Of a stretch of DNA of 64,000 nt, positions 18,742 through 27,399 are shown piece after piece (within the stretch, counting starts at the first letter, position 1; each line of letters opens with the position of its first letter). The translations under genes were made by a program, and so were the position numbers. The DNA comes from Pseudomonas thivervalensis (GTDB lineage Bacteria; Pseudomonadota; Gammaproteobacteria; Pseudomonadales; Pseudomonadaceae), in assembly GCF_001269655.1 (NCBI RefSeq), contig NZ_LHVE01000009.1, positions 62,001 to 126,000 of the forward strand. The letters are read 5' to 3'. The notes under the pieces were generated by a model. The model did not search any database. It was not told the DNA's origin and saw only the letters and a program-made list of their open reading frames with translations.

Positions 18742-19698
18742 ATGAATAACAACAAACAGCCCGCACTGCTGAGCGTCACTCAGCTGCACAAGACCTACGC
18801 CAGCCGCGACGGCCTGGTGACCGCCATCGACCACATCAGCCTGGAGGTTCAGGCCGGTGAGACGGTCGCGCTGGTGGGGGAGTCCGGTTGTGGCAAAAGT
18901 ACGGTTGCCGCGACCTTGCTCGGTCTGCTGCCAGCCGACAGTGGGCAGATTCTGGTCGAAGGTCGGCCGCTGCCGACTGATGCCAGGGCGCGGGGCAGGA
19001 GCTTGAGCATGGTGTTCCAGAATCCCTACGCCTCGCTGAATCCAAAAATGACAATCAAGGCGATTGTTGCCGAGCCGCTGAAGGTTGCCTTTGGTTGGCG
19101 CGGCCACGCCCTGCACGCGCGCATTCTCTCGCTGTTGGCAAATGTGGGGATGGGTGAGGAGCACATGGAGCGCTATCCCCATGAATTCTCCGGCGGCCAG
19201 TTGCAGCGTATCGCTATCGCCCGGGCCCTCGCGCTGGAGTCAAAACTGCTGGTCCTCGATGAGCCTACGGCGGCGCTCGATGTATCGGTCCAGGCCCAAG
19301 TGCTGCAATTGCTCAAGACGCTGCAGACCGACAATGGCCTGAGCTACTTGTTCATCAGTCACGACCTTGCGACGGTCGAGTACCTGGCGCAGCAGGTGCT
19401 GGTGATGTACTTGGGGCGCATTGTCGAGGCCGGGCCTGTGGAGCAGGTGTTCGGTCGGCCGCGTCACCCCTACACCCGTGCGCTGCTCAATTCGGTGCCC
19501 TCCATCGACCCGGAACGCCGTGACCAGTTGCAGATCCTGAGCGGCGAGATTCCCAGTCCCTTGAACCGGCCTACCGGGTGCCACTTCGCGCCCCGTTGCC
19601 CGCGGGCCACTGGGCGTTGTCGCCGAGAGGTGCCAGCCGAGACCCAGGATCACGGCCATCGCTTTTCCTGCCACCACCCTCTGAACGATGAGAGCTGA
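18742..19698 (+). CDS. peptide-type ABC transporter ATP-binding protein, DppF-like
   Basis: A 318-residue ATPase with Walker A GESGCGKST, signature FSGGQLQRI, Walker B LLVLDEPTAALDVS and the C-terminal cysteine extension CHFAPRCPRATGRC. It completes the importer. The serine hydrolase gene follows after only 6 bp, so both are on one transcript. Confidence 0.94.
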   Translation: MNNNKQPALLSVTQLHKTYASRDGLVTAIDHISLEVQAGETVALVGESGCGKSTVAATLLGLLPADSGQILVEGRPLPTDARARGRSLSMVFQNPYASLNPKMTIKAIVAEPLKVAFGWRGHALHARILSLLANVGMGEEHMERYPHEFSGGQLQRIAIARALALESKLLVLDEPTAALDVSVQAQVLQLLKTLQTDNGLSYLFISHDLATVEYLAQQVLVMYLGRIVEAGPVEQVFGRPRHPYTRALLNSVPSIDPERRDQLQILSGEIPSPLNRPTGCHFAPRCPRATGRCRREVPAETQDHGHRFSCHHPLNDES

Positions 19699-19704
19699 AC
19701 CCCT

Positions 19705-20943
19705 ATGTACAATAAAAACGACATGACCGCTCCAGGCATTGGCTACCAGGATCTAAGGCTGATGCAGGGCTATCCGCCGCCCCGGGAAAAGCAGATTGGC
19801 CTGCACAATTGGGACAGCCCGCCCTATAACCGTTGGTCATTCCAGCACATGAGCCAGCTGTTTCCAGTGGCCGCTATTCATCGCAGTCCCGGGCCGATCA
19901 CTGAGTTCAAGCGCAACGAGCGCTCATTGGACGACGTACGTTTCCAGCGGGTCGATGGGGGGCATACCGACCTGGCGACCTTCCTGACCGATAGCTACAC
20001 CGATGGTTTCCTGGTGCTTCATCAAGGCAAGGTGGTGTCGGAGCAGTATTTCAACGGTATGCAGCCGCACACGTTGCATCTGCTGCAGTCGGTCTCCAAG
20101 ACCATCGTTGGCAGCCTGGTCGGCCGGTTGATCGGCCAGGGCCGAATCGATCCCCAAGCGCCTGTCAGCCACTATGTGCCCGAGCTTTCGGCAAGCGGTT
20201 ATGGCGATGCCCGGGTGCAGGATCTGCTGGATATGCGCACCGGCGTCAGATTCAGAGAGGATTACACCGATCCGGATGCTGAATTCATTCAGTTGGATAT
20301 CGCCTCGGGTTGGCGTGAACGGGGAGAGCGAGCGTCTCCTGACAGCATTTATGGTTTGTTGAAATCGCTGAGTAAAGACCGTGAACATGGTCAGTTCTTT
20401 GAGTATCGCTCGGTGGATACCGACATGTTGGCCTGGGTCTGTGAGCGGGCCTGTGGCGAGCGACTCCCCGTTTTATTGAGCCGGGAGATCTGGTCGAGAC
20501 TGGGGGCGGAACAAGACGCAAATATCACCCTTGATCGTGTTGGAACTGCATTGGCCGATGGGGGGATGAGCGCCACGCTGCGCGATCTCGGGCGTTTTGC
20601 CCAAATGTATTTGCAGGGTGGGCATTTCAACAGCCAGCAAATCGTCCCAGAGACATTTGTACGTGCATGCGGACGTGGTTCCACCCCCGCTTTTGAAGTC
20701 CTCTACGGCTACTACACCAAGCACTTTCCGACTGCGGCTTACAGCAATCAGTGCTGGGTATTGGACAGTGAACAGGGCACCTACTCGGCGCGCGGAGTAT
20801 TTGGCCAGAGTATCTATTGGGATCCGGCTTCTGAAGTGGCGATCGTAAAACTTTCCAGCTGGCCGGACTTTATCAATCCCGAGTGGACGTTGGACACCTT
20901 CCGTGCTTGTGCCGCTGTGGTTGAAGAAATTCAACGCAACTGA
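19705..20943 (+). CDS. serine hydrolase, class C beta-lactamase fold (EstB/NylB type)
   Basis: A 412-residue hydrolase of the beta-lactamase-related family. The nucleophile motif S-x2-K is SVSK at 129-132 and the second motif Y-x-S is YRS at 234-236. The framing resembles EstB esterases and 6-aminohexanoate oligomer hydrolases (NylB). There is no signal peptide, so it acts in the cytoplasm. With the peptide-type importer encoded just upstream, the simplest reading is that it splits an ester or amide bond of the imported compound. Confidence 0.85.
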   Translation: MYNKNDMTAPGIGYQDLRLMQGYPPPREKQIGLHNWDSPPYNRWSFQHMSQLFPVAAIHRSPGPITEFKRNERSLDDVRFQRVDGGHTDLATFLTDSYTDGFLVLHQGKVVSEQYFNGMQPHTLHLLQSVSKTIVGSLVGRLIGQGRIDPQAPVSHYVPELSASGYGDARVQDLLDMRTGVRFREDYTDPDAEFIQLDIASGWRERGERASPDSIYGLLKSLSKDREHGQFFEYRSVDTDMLAWVCERACGERLPVLLSREIWSRLGAEQDANITLDRVGTALADGGMSATLRDLGRFAQMYLQGGHFNSQQIVPETFVRACGRGSTPAFEVLYGYYTKHFPTAAYSNQCWVLDSEQGTYSARGVFGQSIYWDPASEVAIVKLSSWPDFINPEWTLDTFRACAAVVEEIQRN

Positions 20944-21109
20944 CACCGAAGTTTAAACGACTGCGGCTTTTCAAACACCGTTTAACCCGCTAGCACCTGG
21001 ACGCTGTTCCAGCTTCAGTCTCGGCGGGCCATACCTATTTCATCCAGACCGCGCTTTGCCGTGGCCGGGATGGTTGTTGCCAAAAATAAAACTTAGAGAC
21101 GGAGCGACC

Positions 21110-22291
21110 ATGAAATTGAACACCACTCGGGCCTTGCGCTCATTGATTCCGCTGGCGCTGTTGGGCGCACTTTCCGAACACGCGCAGGCGGTCCAGGTCA
21201 CCGACAATCTCGATCTCGGCGGCGCCGTCCGGGCGCGTTGGGACTATGACCCGGATCGCGATATCCAGAAGTTCAACTTCGATACAGTAATCCTCTCCGC
21301 CAAGTACAACTCCGACACTTGGATCGGCCAGGCCAAGTACCGTTTCTACGGCCGAGCCTACCCTTACCAGTACACAGAAAACGTCGGGGACGTCCAGCTC
21401 GCCGAGTTCGCCTGGATCGGCTACAAGTTCAACCCCGACCAGCAAATCCAGGTCGGCCTGAACCAGGTGCCGTTCGGTTTGCAGCCGTACTTTGGCAGCA
21501 CGTTCTATCAAACCCTGGGCAACGTCGTGGGGCTGGAAGACGTGGAAGAACTTGGCGCCAAGTACATCCAGCAAAGCGGTGACTGGAATATTCAGGCCGG
21601 TTACTACCTTCGTCCGGCCTCGCAGGGCAAAGGCACCAGCAAGGGTGAAACCTACTCCAGCGTTGTCTCCGAAGCGGACAGCTATGTCATCGACGGCAGC
21701 AATAACCAGGAACGCAATACTATGGTGCTGCGGGTGGCCAAGGCGCTGGACCTGGGGCCGTGGAAGTCTGAAGTCGGTATCTCTGGCCTGACCTCATCCC
21801 TGGAGAACCGCGACACCAACAACGACGGCCGGCGCAATGCCGTGGCGGTGCACTACATCGGTAAAAACGGACCATGGGGCGTGCAACTGCAGGCTGCGCG
21901 GCAGCAGATGTCCCCACGCAACCCCGGCACTGATGAGCTGGTGACTTTCGGCGGTTACGACGCCACTTACAACGTTGCCAGTCGCGGCAACTTGTATGTG
22001 GCCGATGTGAGCTATGACGTTGGGGGCAAGTACCTGTTCGATCAGATCAGCGGTGTACAGGTGTATGCCAACTACAGCGCCTTCGATAAATCCGCAGACG
22101 ACTTCAAGACCTCGCAACGGATGATTTTCGGCACCTCGTTCTCCCTCAGCAAACTGTGGATCGCCACGGAATGGTTGTACGGCAAGAATGATCCGGTCAT
22201 CGGTGGCAGCAGCCTCACGCAAAGTCTGGGGGCTGGGGGTAGTGACCAGTGGGAAAACCAGCTGTACATGAATATTGGGTATTATTTCTGA
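21110..22291 (+). CDS. outer-membrane porin
   Basis: A 393-residue porin. A signal peptide ending in EHAQA is followed by VQVTDNLDLGGAVRARWDYD and a series of alternating amphipathic strands. It ends in the aromatic residue of YMNIGYYF, as outer-membrane barrels do. It is not OprD-like; it resembles substrate-specific porins sitting beside catabolic clusters. As the last gene of the locus it probably lets the substrate across the outer membrane. The ATG at 21110 has a GAGCGA site; an upstream extension lacks signal-peptide character. Confidence 0.87.
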   Translation: MKLNTTRALRSLIPLALLGALSEHAQAVQVTDNLDLGGAVRARWDYDPDRDIQKFNFDTVILSAKYNSDTWIGQAKYRFYGRAYPYQYTENVGDVQLAEFAWIGYKFNPDQQIQVGLNQVPFGLQPYFGSTFYQTLGNVVGLEDVEELGAKYIQQSGDWNIQAGYYLRPASQGKGTSKGETYSSVVSEADSYVIDGSNNQERNTMVLRVAKALDLGPWKSEVGISGLTSSLENRDTNNDGRRNAVAVHYIGKNGPWGVQLQAARQQMSPRNPGTDELVTFGGYDATYNVASRGNLYVADVSYDVGGKYLFDQISGVQVYANYSAFDKSADDFKTSQRMIFGTSFSLSKLWIATEWLYGKNDPVIGGSSLTQSLGAGGSDQWENQLYMNIGYYF

Positions 22292-22376
22292 TTCGGATTT
22301 CTGGCAATAGCCTTGAAGCCCTCTCCGCGAGCAACTCTATTCGTGGCGACTCGTTCGGGTAATCGCCGCTCAAGTT

Positions 22377-22413
22377 GACCACAGTATTTCTGACGTACTG
22401 AAATACTGTGGTC
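22377..22413. promoter_or_regulatory. 14-bp perfect inverted repeat after the porin gene
   Basis: GACCACAGTATTTC and its exact complement are separated by 9 bases. There is no U tract. It may be a terminator stem, or the binding site of a dimeric protein, between the porin gene and the convergent chimeric ORF. Confidence 0.5.
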
Positions 22414-22479
22414 GTTCCCGTCAAATGCCAAACTGACGTTCTATGATTCGCTGTCCTCGTCGCGGGGCGGGGGCCACTA

Positions 22480-23625
22480 TTAGGGGAAATTCCTTTCCGG
22501 CGCTGGTTGGTCGTTGGGATGGGCGATGATTGTCTTGAGCTCAGTGCTCATCGGAAATTTGAGATTCAAATCTCTGGGAGGGATGGGCTGATTGAACCAT
22601 TTATCATAGATGGCGTTGATTTCGCCCGAGACGAAGAGTGATTTGATCGAGTCATCCACGATTTTTTTCAAAGCTGGATCCCCCCGGCGCATCGTACAAC
22701 CGTAGATTTCGTTGGATTGCGGGGTGCCGGTCACCACCCAGTCTTCCGGGTTCTTTGCCTTGGCCATCTCGCCCGCTAGCAATGCGTCGTCTTGCATAAA
22801 AGCGATGGCGCGACCGGATTCGAGCATTTGGTAAGACTCGCCAATGTCTTTGGCGGAGATGACGTTCATGTTCAGCGGTGTCGTCAGTGACTCCACGTCT
22901 GCCAGCAGGTTGCTGATACGCCCGATTTCGGCGGATGTCGCGGTGGCGACGACGACCCCAGTGGCTTGTCCACACGTAACGAGCGTGCCGCTGAAGGCCA
23001 TGCAGGCGCGATCACCCAGGGGCGCTTGCGGCCGTACCGGTTCAGTGTGTTTTTCCACCGGGGCGGACTCTCCGGTCAGGATGGCTTCCTGGACCTGGAG
23101 CCGGTTGGCATGCAGCAGACGCAGGTCTGCGGGCACCTTGTCACCGGCCTCCAGCAAAACGATGTCGCCTGGTACCAGTTCGTCGCCTGCAATGCCCAGG
23201 CGTTCGCCTGAACGAATCACCATTGCCCGGGGGGCGAGCATTTCGCGGATGGCGTCCATGGCTTTTTCGGCCTTGCCTTCCTGGATATAACCAATGACGG
23301 CGTTGACAACCACCACGGCGAGAATGACCGCCGTATCCCACAGGTGTTGCAGAACCGCGGTGATCACAGCCGAGCCGAGCAGTACGTAAATCAGGATGTT
23401 GTGGAAGTGCAGGAGGAATCGCCGCCAAGCCGGCCTTCGGGAAGATTCCGGCAGGCGATTGAAGCCGCTACGGGCAAGTCGGGCCTGGATTTGCGCAGCG
23501 TCCAGCCCGGCTTGCTCATTGACACCCAGCCGTTCGAGTACCTGCTCGGCGGACAGCGCGTGCCAGGCCTCCACCTCCGTGGCGATGAGCTGTTGCTGCG
23601 CTGGCGTCTCGATGGGTCGGTTCAT
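22480..23625 (-). CDS. chimeric ORF: P-type ATPase N-terminus fused to GltI C-terminus (probable pseudogene)
   Basis: A 381-residue open frame of two unrelated parts. Residues 1 to about 251 are the start of a PMA1/SERCA-type cation ATPase: N-terminal domain, two TM helices (about 76-112) and the actuator domain with the TGES loop. It breaks off before the phosphorylation motif DKTGT. Residues from about 252 (MNVISAKDIGESY) to the end are the C-terminal lobe of a GltI-type glutamate/aspartate-binding protein, including YGCTMRRGDPALKK and DKWFNQPIPP. Neither half can work in its normal way. The join near base 22870 is in frame, which suggests a deletion or recombination between two genes. Confidence 0.9.
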   Translation of the reverse strand: MNRPIETPAQQQLIATEVEAWHALSAEQVLERLGVNEQAGLDAAQIQARLARSGFNRLPESSRRPAWRRFLLHFHNILIYVLLGSAVITAVLQHLWDTAVILAVVVVNAVIGYIQEGKAEKAMDAIREMLAPRAMVIRSGERLGIAGDELVPGDIVLLEAGDKVPADLRLLHANRLQVQEAILTGESAPVEKHTEPVRPQAPLGDRACMAFSGTLVTCGQATGVVVATATSAEIGRISNLLADVESLTTPLNMNVISAKDIGESYQMLESGRAIAFMQDDALLAGEMAKAKNPEDWVVTGTPQSNEIYGCTMRRGDPALKKIVDDSIKSLFVSGEINAIYDKWFNQPIPPRDLNLKFPMSTELKTIIAHPNDQPAPERNFP

Positions 23626-23658
23626 CAGCCGGGTTTCCTGGAACGCTGAGCGGTTGTA

Positions 23659-23679
23659 AAGGCCATCGGCGATGGCCTT
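23659..23679. terminator. stem-loop after universal stress gene
   Basis: AAGGCCATC and GATGGCCTT form a 9-bp stem with a 3-base loop. It lies just after the stop of the minus-strand stress gene and before the chimeric ORF. The T run is weak. Confidence 0.55.
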
Positions 23680-23685
23680 CAGGCC

Positions 23686-24609
23686 TCAGTCAAACTGCTG
23701 CGGTGCAATCACCCACAAGCTGCACGGCATCTTGTACAGCAGGCTTTCCACGGTGCTGCCGATCAGCTTGTCCAGACCGCCGTAGTGCACGCGGCCCATG
23801 ACGATGACATCGATGTCATGGGCCCCGGCGTAGCTGGCGAGTACCTTGGCAGGGTCGCCCATGATCATGCGTCGTTGTTCCGGGGCGATGCCGTTGCGTT
23901 CGGCCAGGGCGTCGAATGCTGCACCCTGGGACTCATAGAGTTGCCGAGCCAGGGTCGAAGAGAAGAACGTCGAGCCGTTGCCAAAGCCGTATTCGGCCGC
24001 GGTGATGGAGGACAGGTCGTAGGCGTAGATGACTTCCAGCTCCGCATCGCAACTGGTCGCCAGCTTGTTGGCTTCGGTCAGGATCCGGTCGTTGAGCCCT
24101 TTGTAGCGCCCGTCGCGGTGGAAGGGGTCTATAGCGGCCAGGATTTTGCGCGGGCGCGCATGGGCCACTTTGTTGACGAAGTGCAACGGTACCTCGCATT
24201 CGCGCAGCAGGTGCACGTCCAGCGGCGTGAACATCAGGCGCGAGATCCAGGATTCAGGATCCACCGTCTTGATCAGCGCGGCCATCGGCGTTTCCTTGAG
24301 GTGGATCAGGATTTCCTGCAAGGGGCGCTCGACCCAGGTCACTTCGGTGGTGACTTCGATGCCGAGCTTGCGCAGGGGCCTGGCCTGTTCTTCCTGCCAA
24401 TCCCGATGGCGTTCGATGTAGCCCAGGCGCATCTGTTCCAGTGCTTGTTCATTGACCAGCCCGGCCGTGGCCAGGCCTTCCAGATAATCAAAGGCGACGA
24501 TGTGCAACGCGGCGCCTTCGGCCTTGGCCAGTGCGGCGGCGCGGTCGAACGCCGGACTGTGTTCCGTCAGTGACGAAACGACCAGCATCAAGCGTGATTG
24601 CGTAGACAT
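23686..24609 (-). CDS. universal stress protein, two Usp domains (UspE-like)
   Basis: A 307-residue cytoplasmic protein built of two Usp (Rossmann-like) domains, about residues 4-150 and 160-305. The second ends in the family nucleotide-binding pattern G-x2-G-x9-G-S/T (VMGRVHYGGLDKLIGSTVE). Such proteins support survival under oxygen starvation and other stress. The ATG at 24609 follows a GGAGG site; a 37-residue upstream extension is not credible. An Anr-type box lies about 94 bp upstream, so expression under low oxygen is likely. Confidence 0.92.
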   Translation of the reverse strand: MSTQSRLMLVVSSLTEHSPAFDRAAALAKAEGAALHIVAFDYLEGLATAGLVNEQALEQMRLGYIERHRDWQEEQARPLRKLGIEVTTEVTWVERPLQEILIHLKETPMAALIKTVDPESWISRLMFTPLDVHLLRECEVPLHFVNKVAHARPRKILAAIDPFHRDGRYKGLNDRILTEANKLATSCDAELEVIYAYDLSSITAAEYGFGNGSTFFSSTLARQLYESQGAAFDALAERNGIAPEQRRMIMGDPAKVLASYAGAHDIDVIVMGRVHYGGLDKLIGSTVESLLYKMPCSLWVIAPQQFD

Positions 24610-24702
24610 GACAAACCTCCTGGGCAAGGACCTGTAGGCGCCGTGCGACTGCCGCACGGGCTGTGTCTGGTATCGATCATGAGCGCGGTGAGGCTTGGTG
24701 AC

Positions 24703-24716
24703 TTGATTTGCATCAA
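24703..24716 (-). promoter_or_regulatory. FNR/Anr box TTGATTTGCATCAA
   Basis: A perfect match to the FNR/Anr consensus TTGAT-N4-ATCAA, 94 bp before the divergent minus-strand universal stress gene. Confidence 0.82.
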
Positions 24717-24775
24717 ACACACGTCAAAGCCCCGCGCGAGCGATGATGGCGCGACAGCGCAATGTTTGATCCCGA

Positions 24776-24789
24776 TCAAGCTGCCCTGC
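24776..24789 (+). promoter_or_regulatory. FNR/Anr box TTGATCCCGATCAA
   Basis: A second perfect TTGAT-N4-ATCAA palindrome in the same divergent region, about 65 bp before the small gene at 24855 that leads to the MgtC-like gene. Confidence 0.82.
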
Positions 24790-24854
24790 GCGATGGACGC
24801 GCACGCTAGGACTTGATCCTGGCATGCAGGCCCACCGGTCATCGGAGGTTGGTC

Positions 24855-25079
24855 ATGATTATTCGAATTGAAGAGCGGCAGCCAGGGACGTCCTGGGTGG
24901 TGCGCTTGGATGCGTTGTGTGTGGGTTTCAAAAGCCTTGAGCAAGCGCAGGCGTTCACCAGAACGCTGCAGGCGCGGATCGACGCTCCCCATGCCTGGCC
25001 GCAAGGTGCGTTCGCTCGACCGTGCGTGGCGCGGGAGGTGCCAGCGCCATCGCATCGCATGTCCGCGCATCTGTCATAG
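24855..25079 (+). CDS. small protein, function unknown
   Basis: A 74-residue open frame starting MIIRIEERQPGTSWVVRLDALCVGFKS, preceded by a GGAGG ribosome site at good distance. I recognise no family. The first half looks like a small alpha/beta fold (RIEE...WVVRLDAL, then SLEQAQAFTRTLQARI helix); the C-terminal third is low in structure. It lies 9 bp before the MgtC/DUF4010 gene and behind an Anr box, so it is probably expressed under oxygen limitation. Confidence 0.6.
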   Translation: MIIRIEERQPGTSWVVRLDALCVGFKSLEQAQAFTRTLQARIDAPHAWPQGAFARPCVAREVPAPSHRMSAHLS

Positions 25080-25088
25080 TCCGTGGTC

Positions 25089-26333
25089 ATGATCGAAGCC
25101 CTGGGTTTTGCCAACGCCGGCGCGGCGCTGGGCATCGGCCTGCTCGTGGGGCTGGAGCGCGAGCGGCGCAAGGGCGAGGACGGCAGGCGCGATTTCGCCG
25201 GCCTGCGCACGTTTGCCGTGACCTCGTTGTTGGGGTACGTCACCGCCTGGATCGGCGGTCCTCCCTTGCTAGGTTTTTTCGCGCTTGCGTTGGGGGCATT
25301 GGTCACCGTGGCGTACTGGAAAAACCTCGACAAGGACCCTGGCATCACGAGCGAGGTGGCCTTGTTTGCCGTGTTGGCGCTGGGCGCGCTCTGCGTCAGT
25401 GCACCGGCCTTGGCGACCGCGGTAGGCGTGATGATGGCGGGGCTGCTGGCCAGCCGCCAGGCGCTTCACCATTTTGCCCGCAGCCAACTGACCGCTATTG
25501 AGTTGCGCGATGGCCTGATGCTGTTGATTGCCGCATTGGTCATACTCCCGCTCGCTCCGGATCGTTACCTGGGGCCATACAACGCCATCAACCTTCGCAC
25601 CCTCTGTGCCCTGACCGTCATGCTGATGGCGGTCGGGGCATTGGGGCACGTCGCGGTCCGGACCCTTGGCACTCGTTACGGTTATGCCCTCGGCGCAATC
25701 GCATCGGGGTTTGCCTCCGCTACGATGACCGTCGCGACCTTGGGGCACATCGCCGCGAAGGAGCCGATCAATGTAAAGATATTGAGCGCGGCCGCCATGC
25801 TGGCCAACCTGGCGACACTGGCGCAGATGGCGCTGATTATCGGTGCGGTGGAGCCGGTGCTATTGCGCTGGATGTGGTGGCCGTTGCTGTGCGGGTTGCT
25901 GACGGTCCTGCTCTACACCGGCGTCTTGATGTTTCCCCGGCCCAGGGTGCGCGTCGACGAAGAGATCAAGCACGGCGGGGCCTTCAGCCTGAAACTGGCG
26001 TTGACGGTAGTCGTGGCGATGACGGCCATCACGGTTGTGTCGTCGGCCATGCTTGCAGAGTTCGGGCAGGCTGGGGTGACCGTCACGGCGATTTTCAGCG
26101 GCTTGGTCGACGCCCATGCCTCGACCGCCTCCATTGCCTCCCTGGCGAAGGGTGGGTTGCTGCCCTTCGATGACGTCGCCGTGCCCGTCCTGATGGCCCT
26201 GACCAGCAACTCCCTGAGCAAATGCGTGGTGGCCTGGGTCAGCGGTGGACGCCGGTTCGCCGGGCTCGTCATTCCCGGCCAGCTACTGATGACGCTGGCG
26301 ATGTGGGGCGGGCTGATGCTCCCGGATCTGTGA
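25089..26333 (+). CDS. MgtC/SapB and DUF4010 family membrane protein
   Basis: A 414-residue inner-membrane protein with about 11 hydrophobic segments. The N-terminal part has the MgtC signature GIGLLVGLERERRKG and DFAGLRTFAVTSLLG, and the C-terminal half is the DUF4010 permease-like domain. The biochemical function of this family is not settled; MgtC proteins affect magnesium stress and ATPase activity. The ATG at 25089 is preferred to a GTG two codons earlier. Confidence 0.87.
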   Translation: MIEALGFANAGAALGIGLLVGLERERRKGEDGRRDFAGLRTFAVTSLLGYVTAWIGGPPLLGFFALALGALVTVAYWKNLDKDPGITSEVALFAVLALGALCVSAPALATAVGVMMAGLLASRQALHHFARSQLTAIELRDGLMLLIAALVILPLAPDRYLGPYNAINLRTLCALTVMLMAVGALGHVAVRTLGTRYGYALGAIASGFASATMTVATLGHIAAKEPINVKILSAAAMLANLATLAQMALIIGAVEPVLLRWMWWPLLCGLLTVLLYTGVLMFPRPRVRVDEEIKHGGAFSLKLALTVVVAMTAITVVSSAMLAEFGQAGVTVTAIFSGLVDAHASTASIASLAKGGLLPFDDVAVPVLMALTSNSLSKCVVAWVSGGRRFAGLVIPGQLLMTLAMWGGLMLPDL

Positions 26334-26349
26334 CCCAGATGATGGCAGT

Positions 26350-26363
26350 TTGATCAATATCAA
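26350..26363 (+). promoter_or_regulatory. FNR/Anr box TTGATCAATATCAA
   Basis: A perfect TTGAT-N4-ATCAA site 75 bp before the start of the next universal stress gene. Confidence 0.82.
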
Positions 26364-26438
26364 GTCCCGCATTTGCCCTGCGTTCATTCTGGAATCTTCT
26401 TCCCACTCAGTGGTTAAAGCCACGCGTCGAGGTTTTCC

Positions 26439-27350
26439 ATGTCCCTGACTCCCCGTTTGTTGCTGTTGGCGCCTGACGCCATGATCCGTACGCCGGCGTT
26501 CGACCGCGCCACCGAGCTGGCGCTAGTGTTGGACCTGCCGCTTCACATTGTCGCCATCGATTACCTGGAACTGTTATCGGTGGCCGGTCTGTTCGCGCCC
26601 GACCAGGTCAAGCAGGCCCGCGAGGGGTACCTGGAAACCCATCGGCATTGGCTGTGGCAACAGGCCGAGCTGGCGCGCCGGCACGGCGTCGAGGTGACGT
26701 GCGAAGTGGTCTGGGGCAAGGACGCCTTTCAAGCCCTGCAGCAGTACATCAAGGAATTGCCGCTGACGCTGATCATCAAGGATGCACAGCCGGAGCCGGC
26801 CATGAAGCGGGTCTTCTTTACACCGCTGGATTGGCGCTTGCTGCGTGACTGTCCTGTGCCGGTGCATCTGGTCACTGACGCGCGCAATCCTCGTCCGCGG
26901 CGAGTCCTGGCGATCGTCGACGTGCTGCGCAGTGAGGAACAGGACCTGGTCTTCAATGACCAGATCGTCAACGCAGCCGTCAAGCTGGCCGAGCAATGCA
27001 ACGCCGAAGTCGAACTGCTGCATGCCTTTGACTGGACCGCTGTCTATGCGTCGGACATGGGCTTTGGCGCATTGCCCCTGGCAACCGGTATCTATGAGGC
27101 ATTGGGCGAGGCACAGCATGAAGTGTTCGAATCCTTGTCCGAACGCCATAGGGTCTTGCCGCAGCAACGACATTTCATCGAAGGAGCACCGTTGAACAGC
27201 ATTTGCACGTTCGCCGCTGATCATCAGACGGATGTGATCGTCATGGGGACCACGGCCCATCATGGCCTGGAAAAGCGCCTGGGGACGACCGCCGAGCTAT
27301 TGCTGCAACGGGCACCCTGCAGCGTCTGGGCGATAAAGCCGCAGGCATGA
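26439..27350 (+). CDS. universal stress protein, two Usp domains
   Basis: A 303-residue tandem-Usp protein of the same build as the other three in this cluster (LLLLAPDA... at the start, VMGTTAHHGLEKRLGTTAELLL at the end). The C-terminal domain keeps the G-x2-G-x9-G-T nucleotide-binding pattern in slightly changed form. A perfect Anr box lies upstream and a convergent hairpin downstream, so it is probably a single-gene unit induced by oxygen limitation. Confidence 0.92.
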   Translation: MSLTPRLLLLAPDAMIRTPAFDRATELALVLDLPLHIVAIDYLELLSVAGLFAPDQVKQAREGYLETHRHWLWQQAELARRHGVEVTCEVVWGKDAFQALQQYIKELPLTLIIKDAQPEPAMKRVFFTPLDWRLLRDCPVPVHLVTDARNPRPRRVLAIVDVLRSEEQDLVFNDQIVNAAVKLAEQCNAEVELLHAFDWTAVYASDMGFGALPLATGIYEALGEAQHEVFESLSERHRVLPQQRHFIEGAPLNSICTFAADHQTDVIVMGTTAHHGLEKRLGTTAELLLQRAPCSVWAIKPQA

Positions 27351-27360
27351 CGGGAACCAC

Positions 27361-27391
27361 CTGCGCGGGACCATGGAAGAGACCCGCGCAG
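27361..27391. terminator. hairpin between convergent stress genes
   Basis: CTGCGCGGG and CCCGCGCAG form a perfect 9-bp stem with a 13-base loop, in the 49-bp gap between two convergent genes. Confidence 0.6.
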
Positions 27392-27399
27392 TATCGTGG

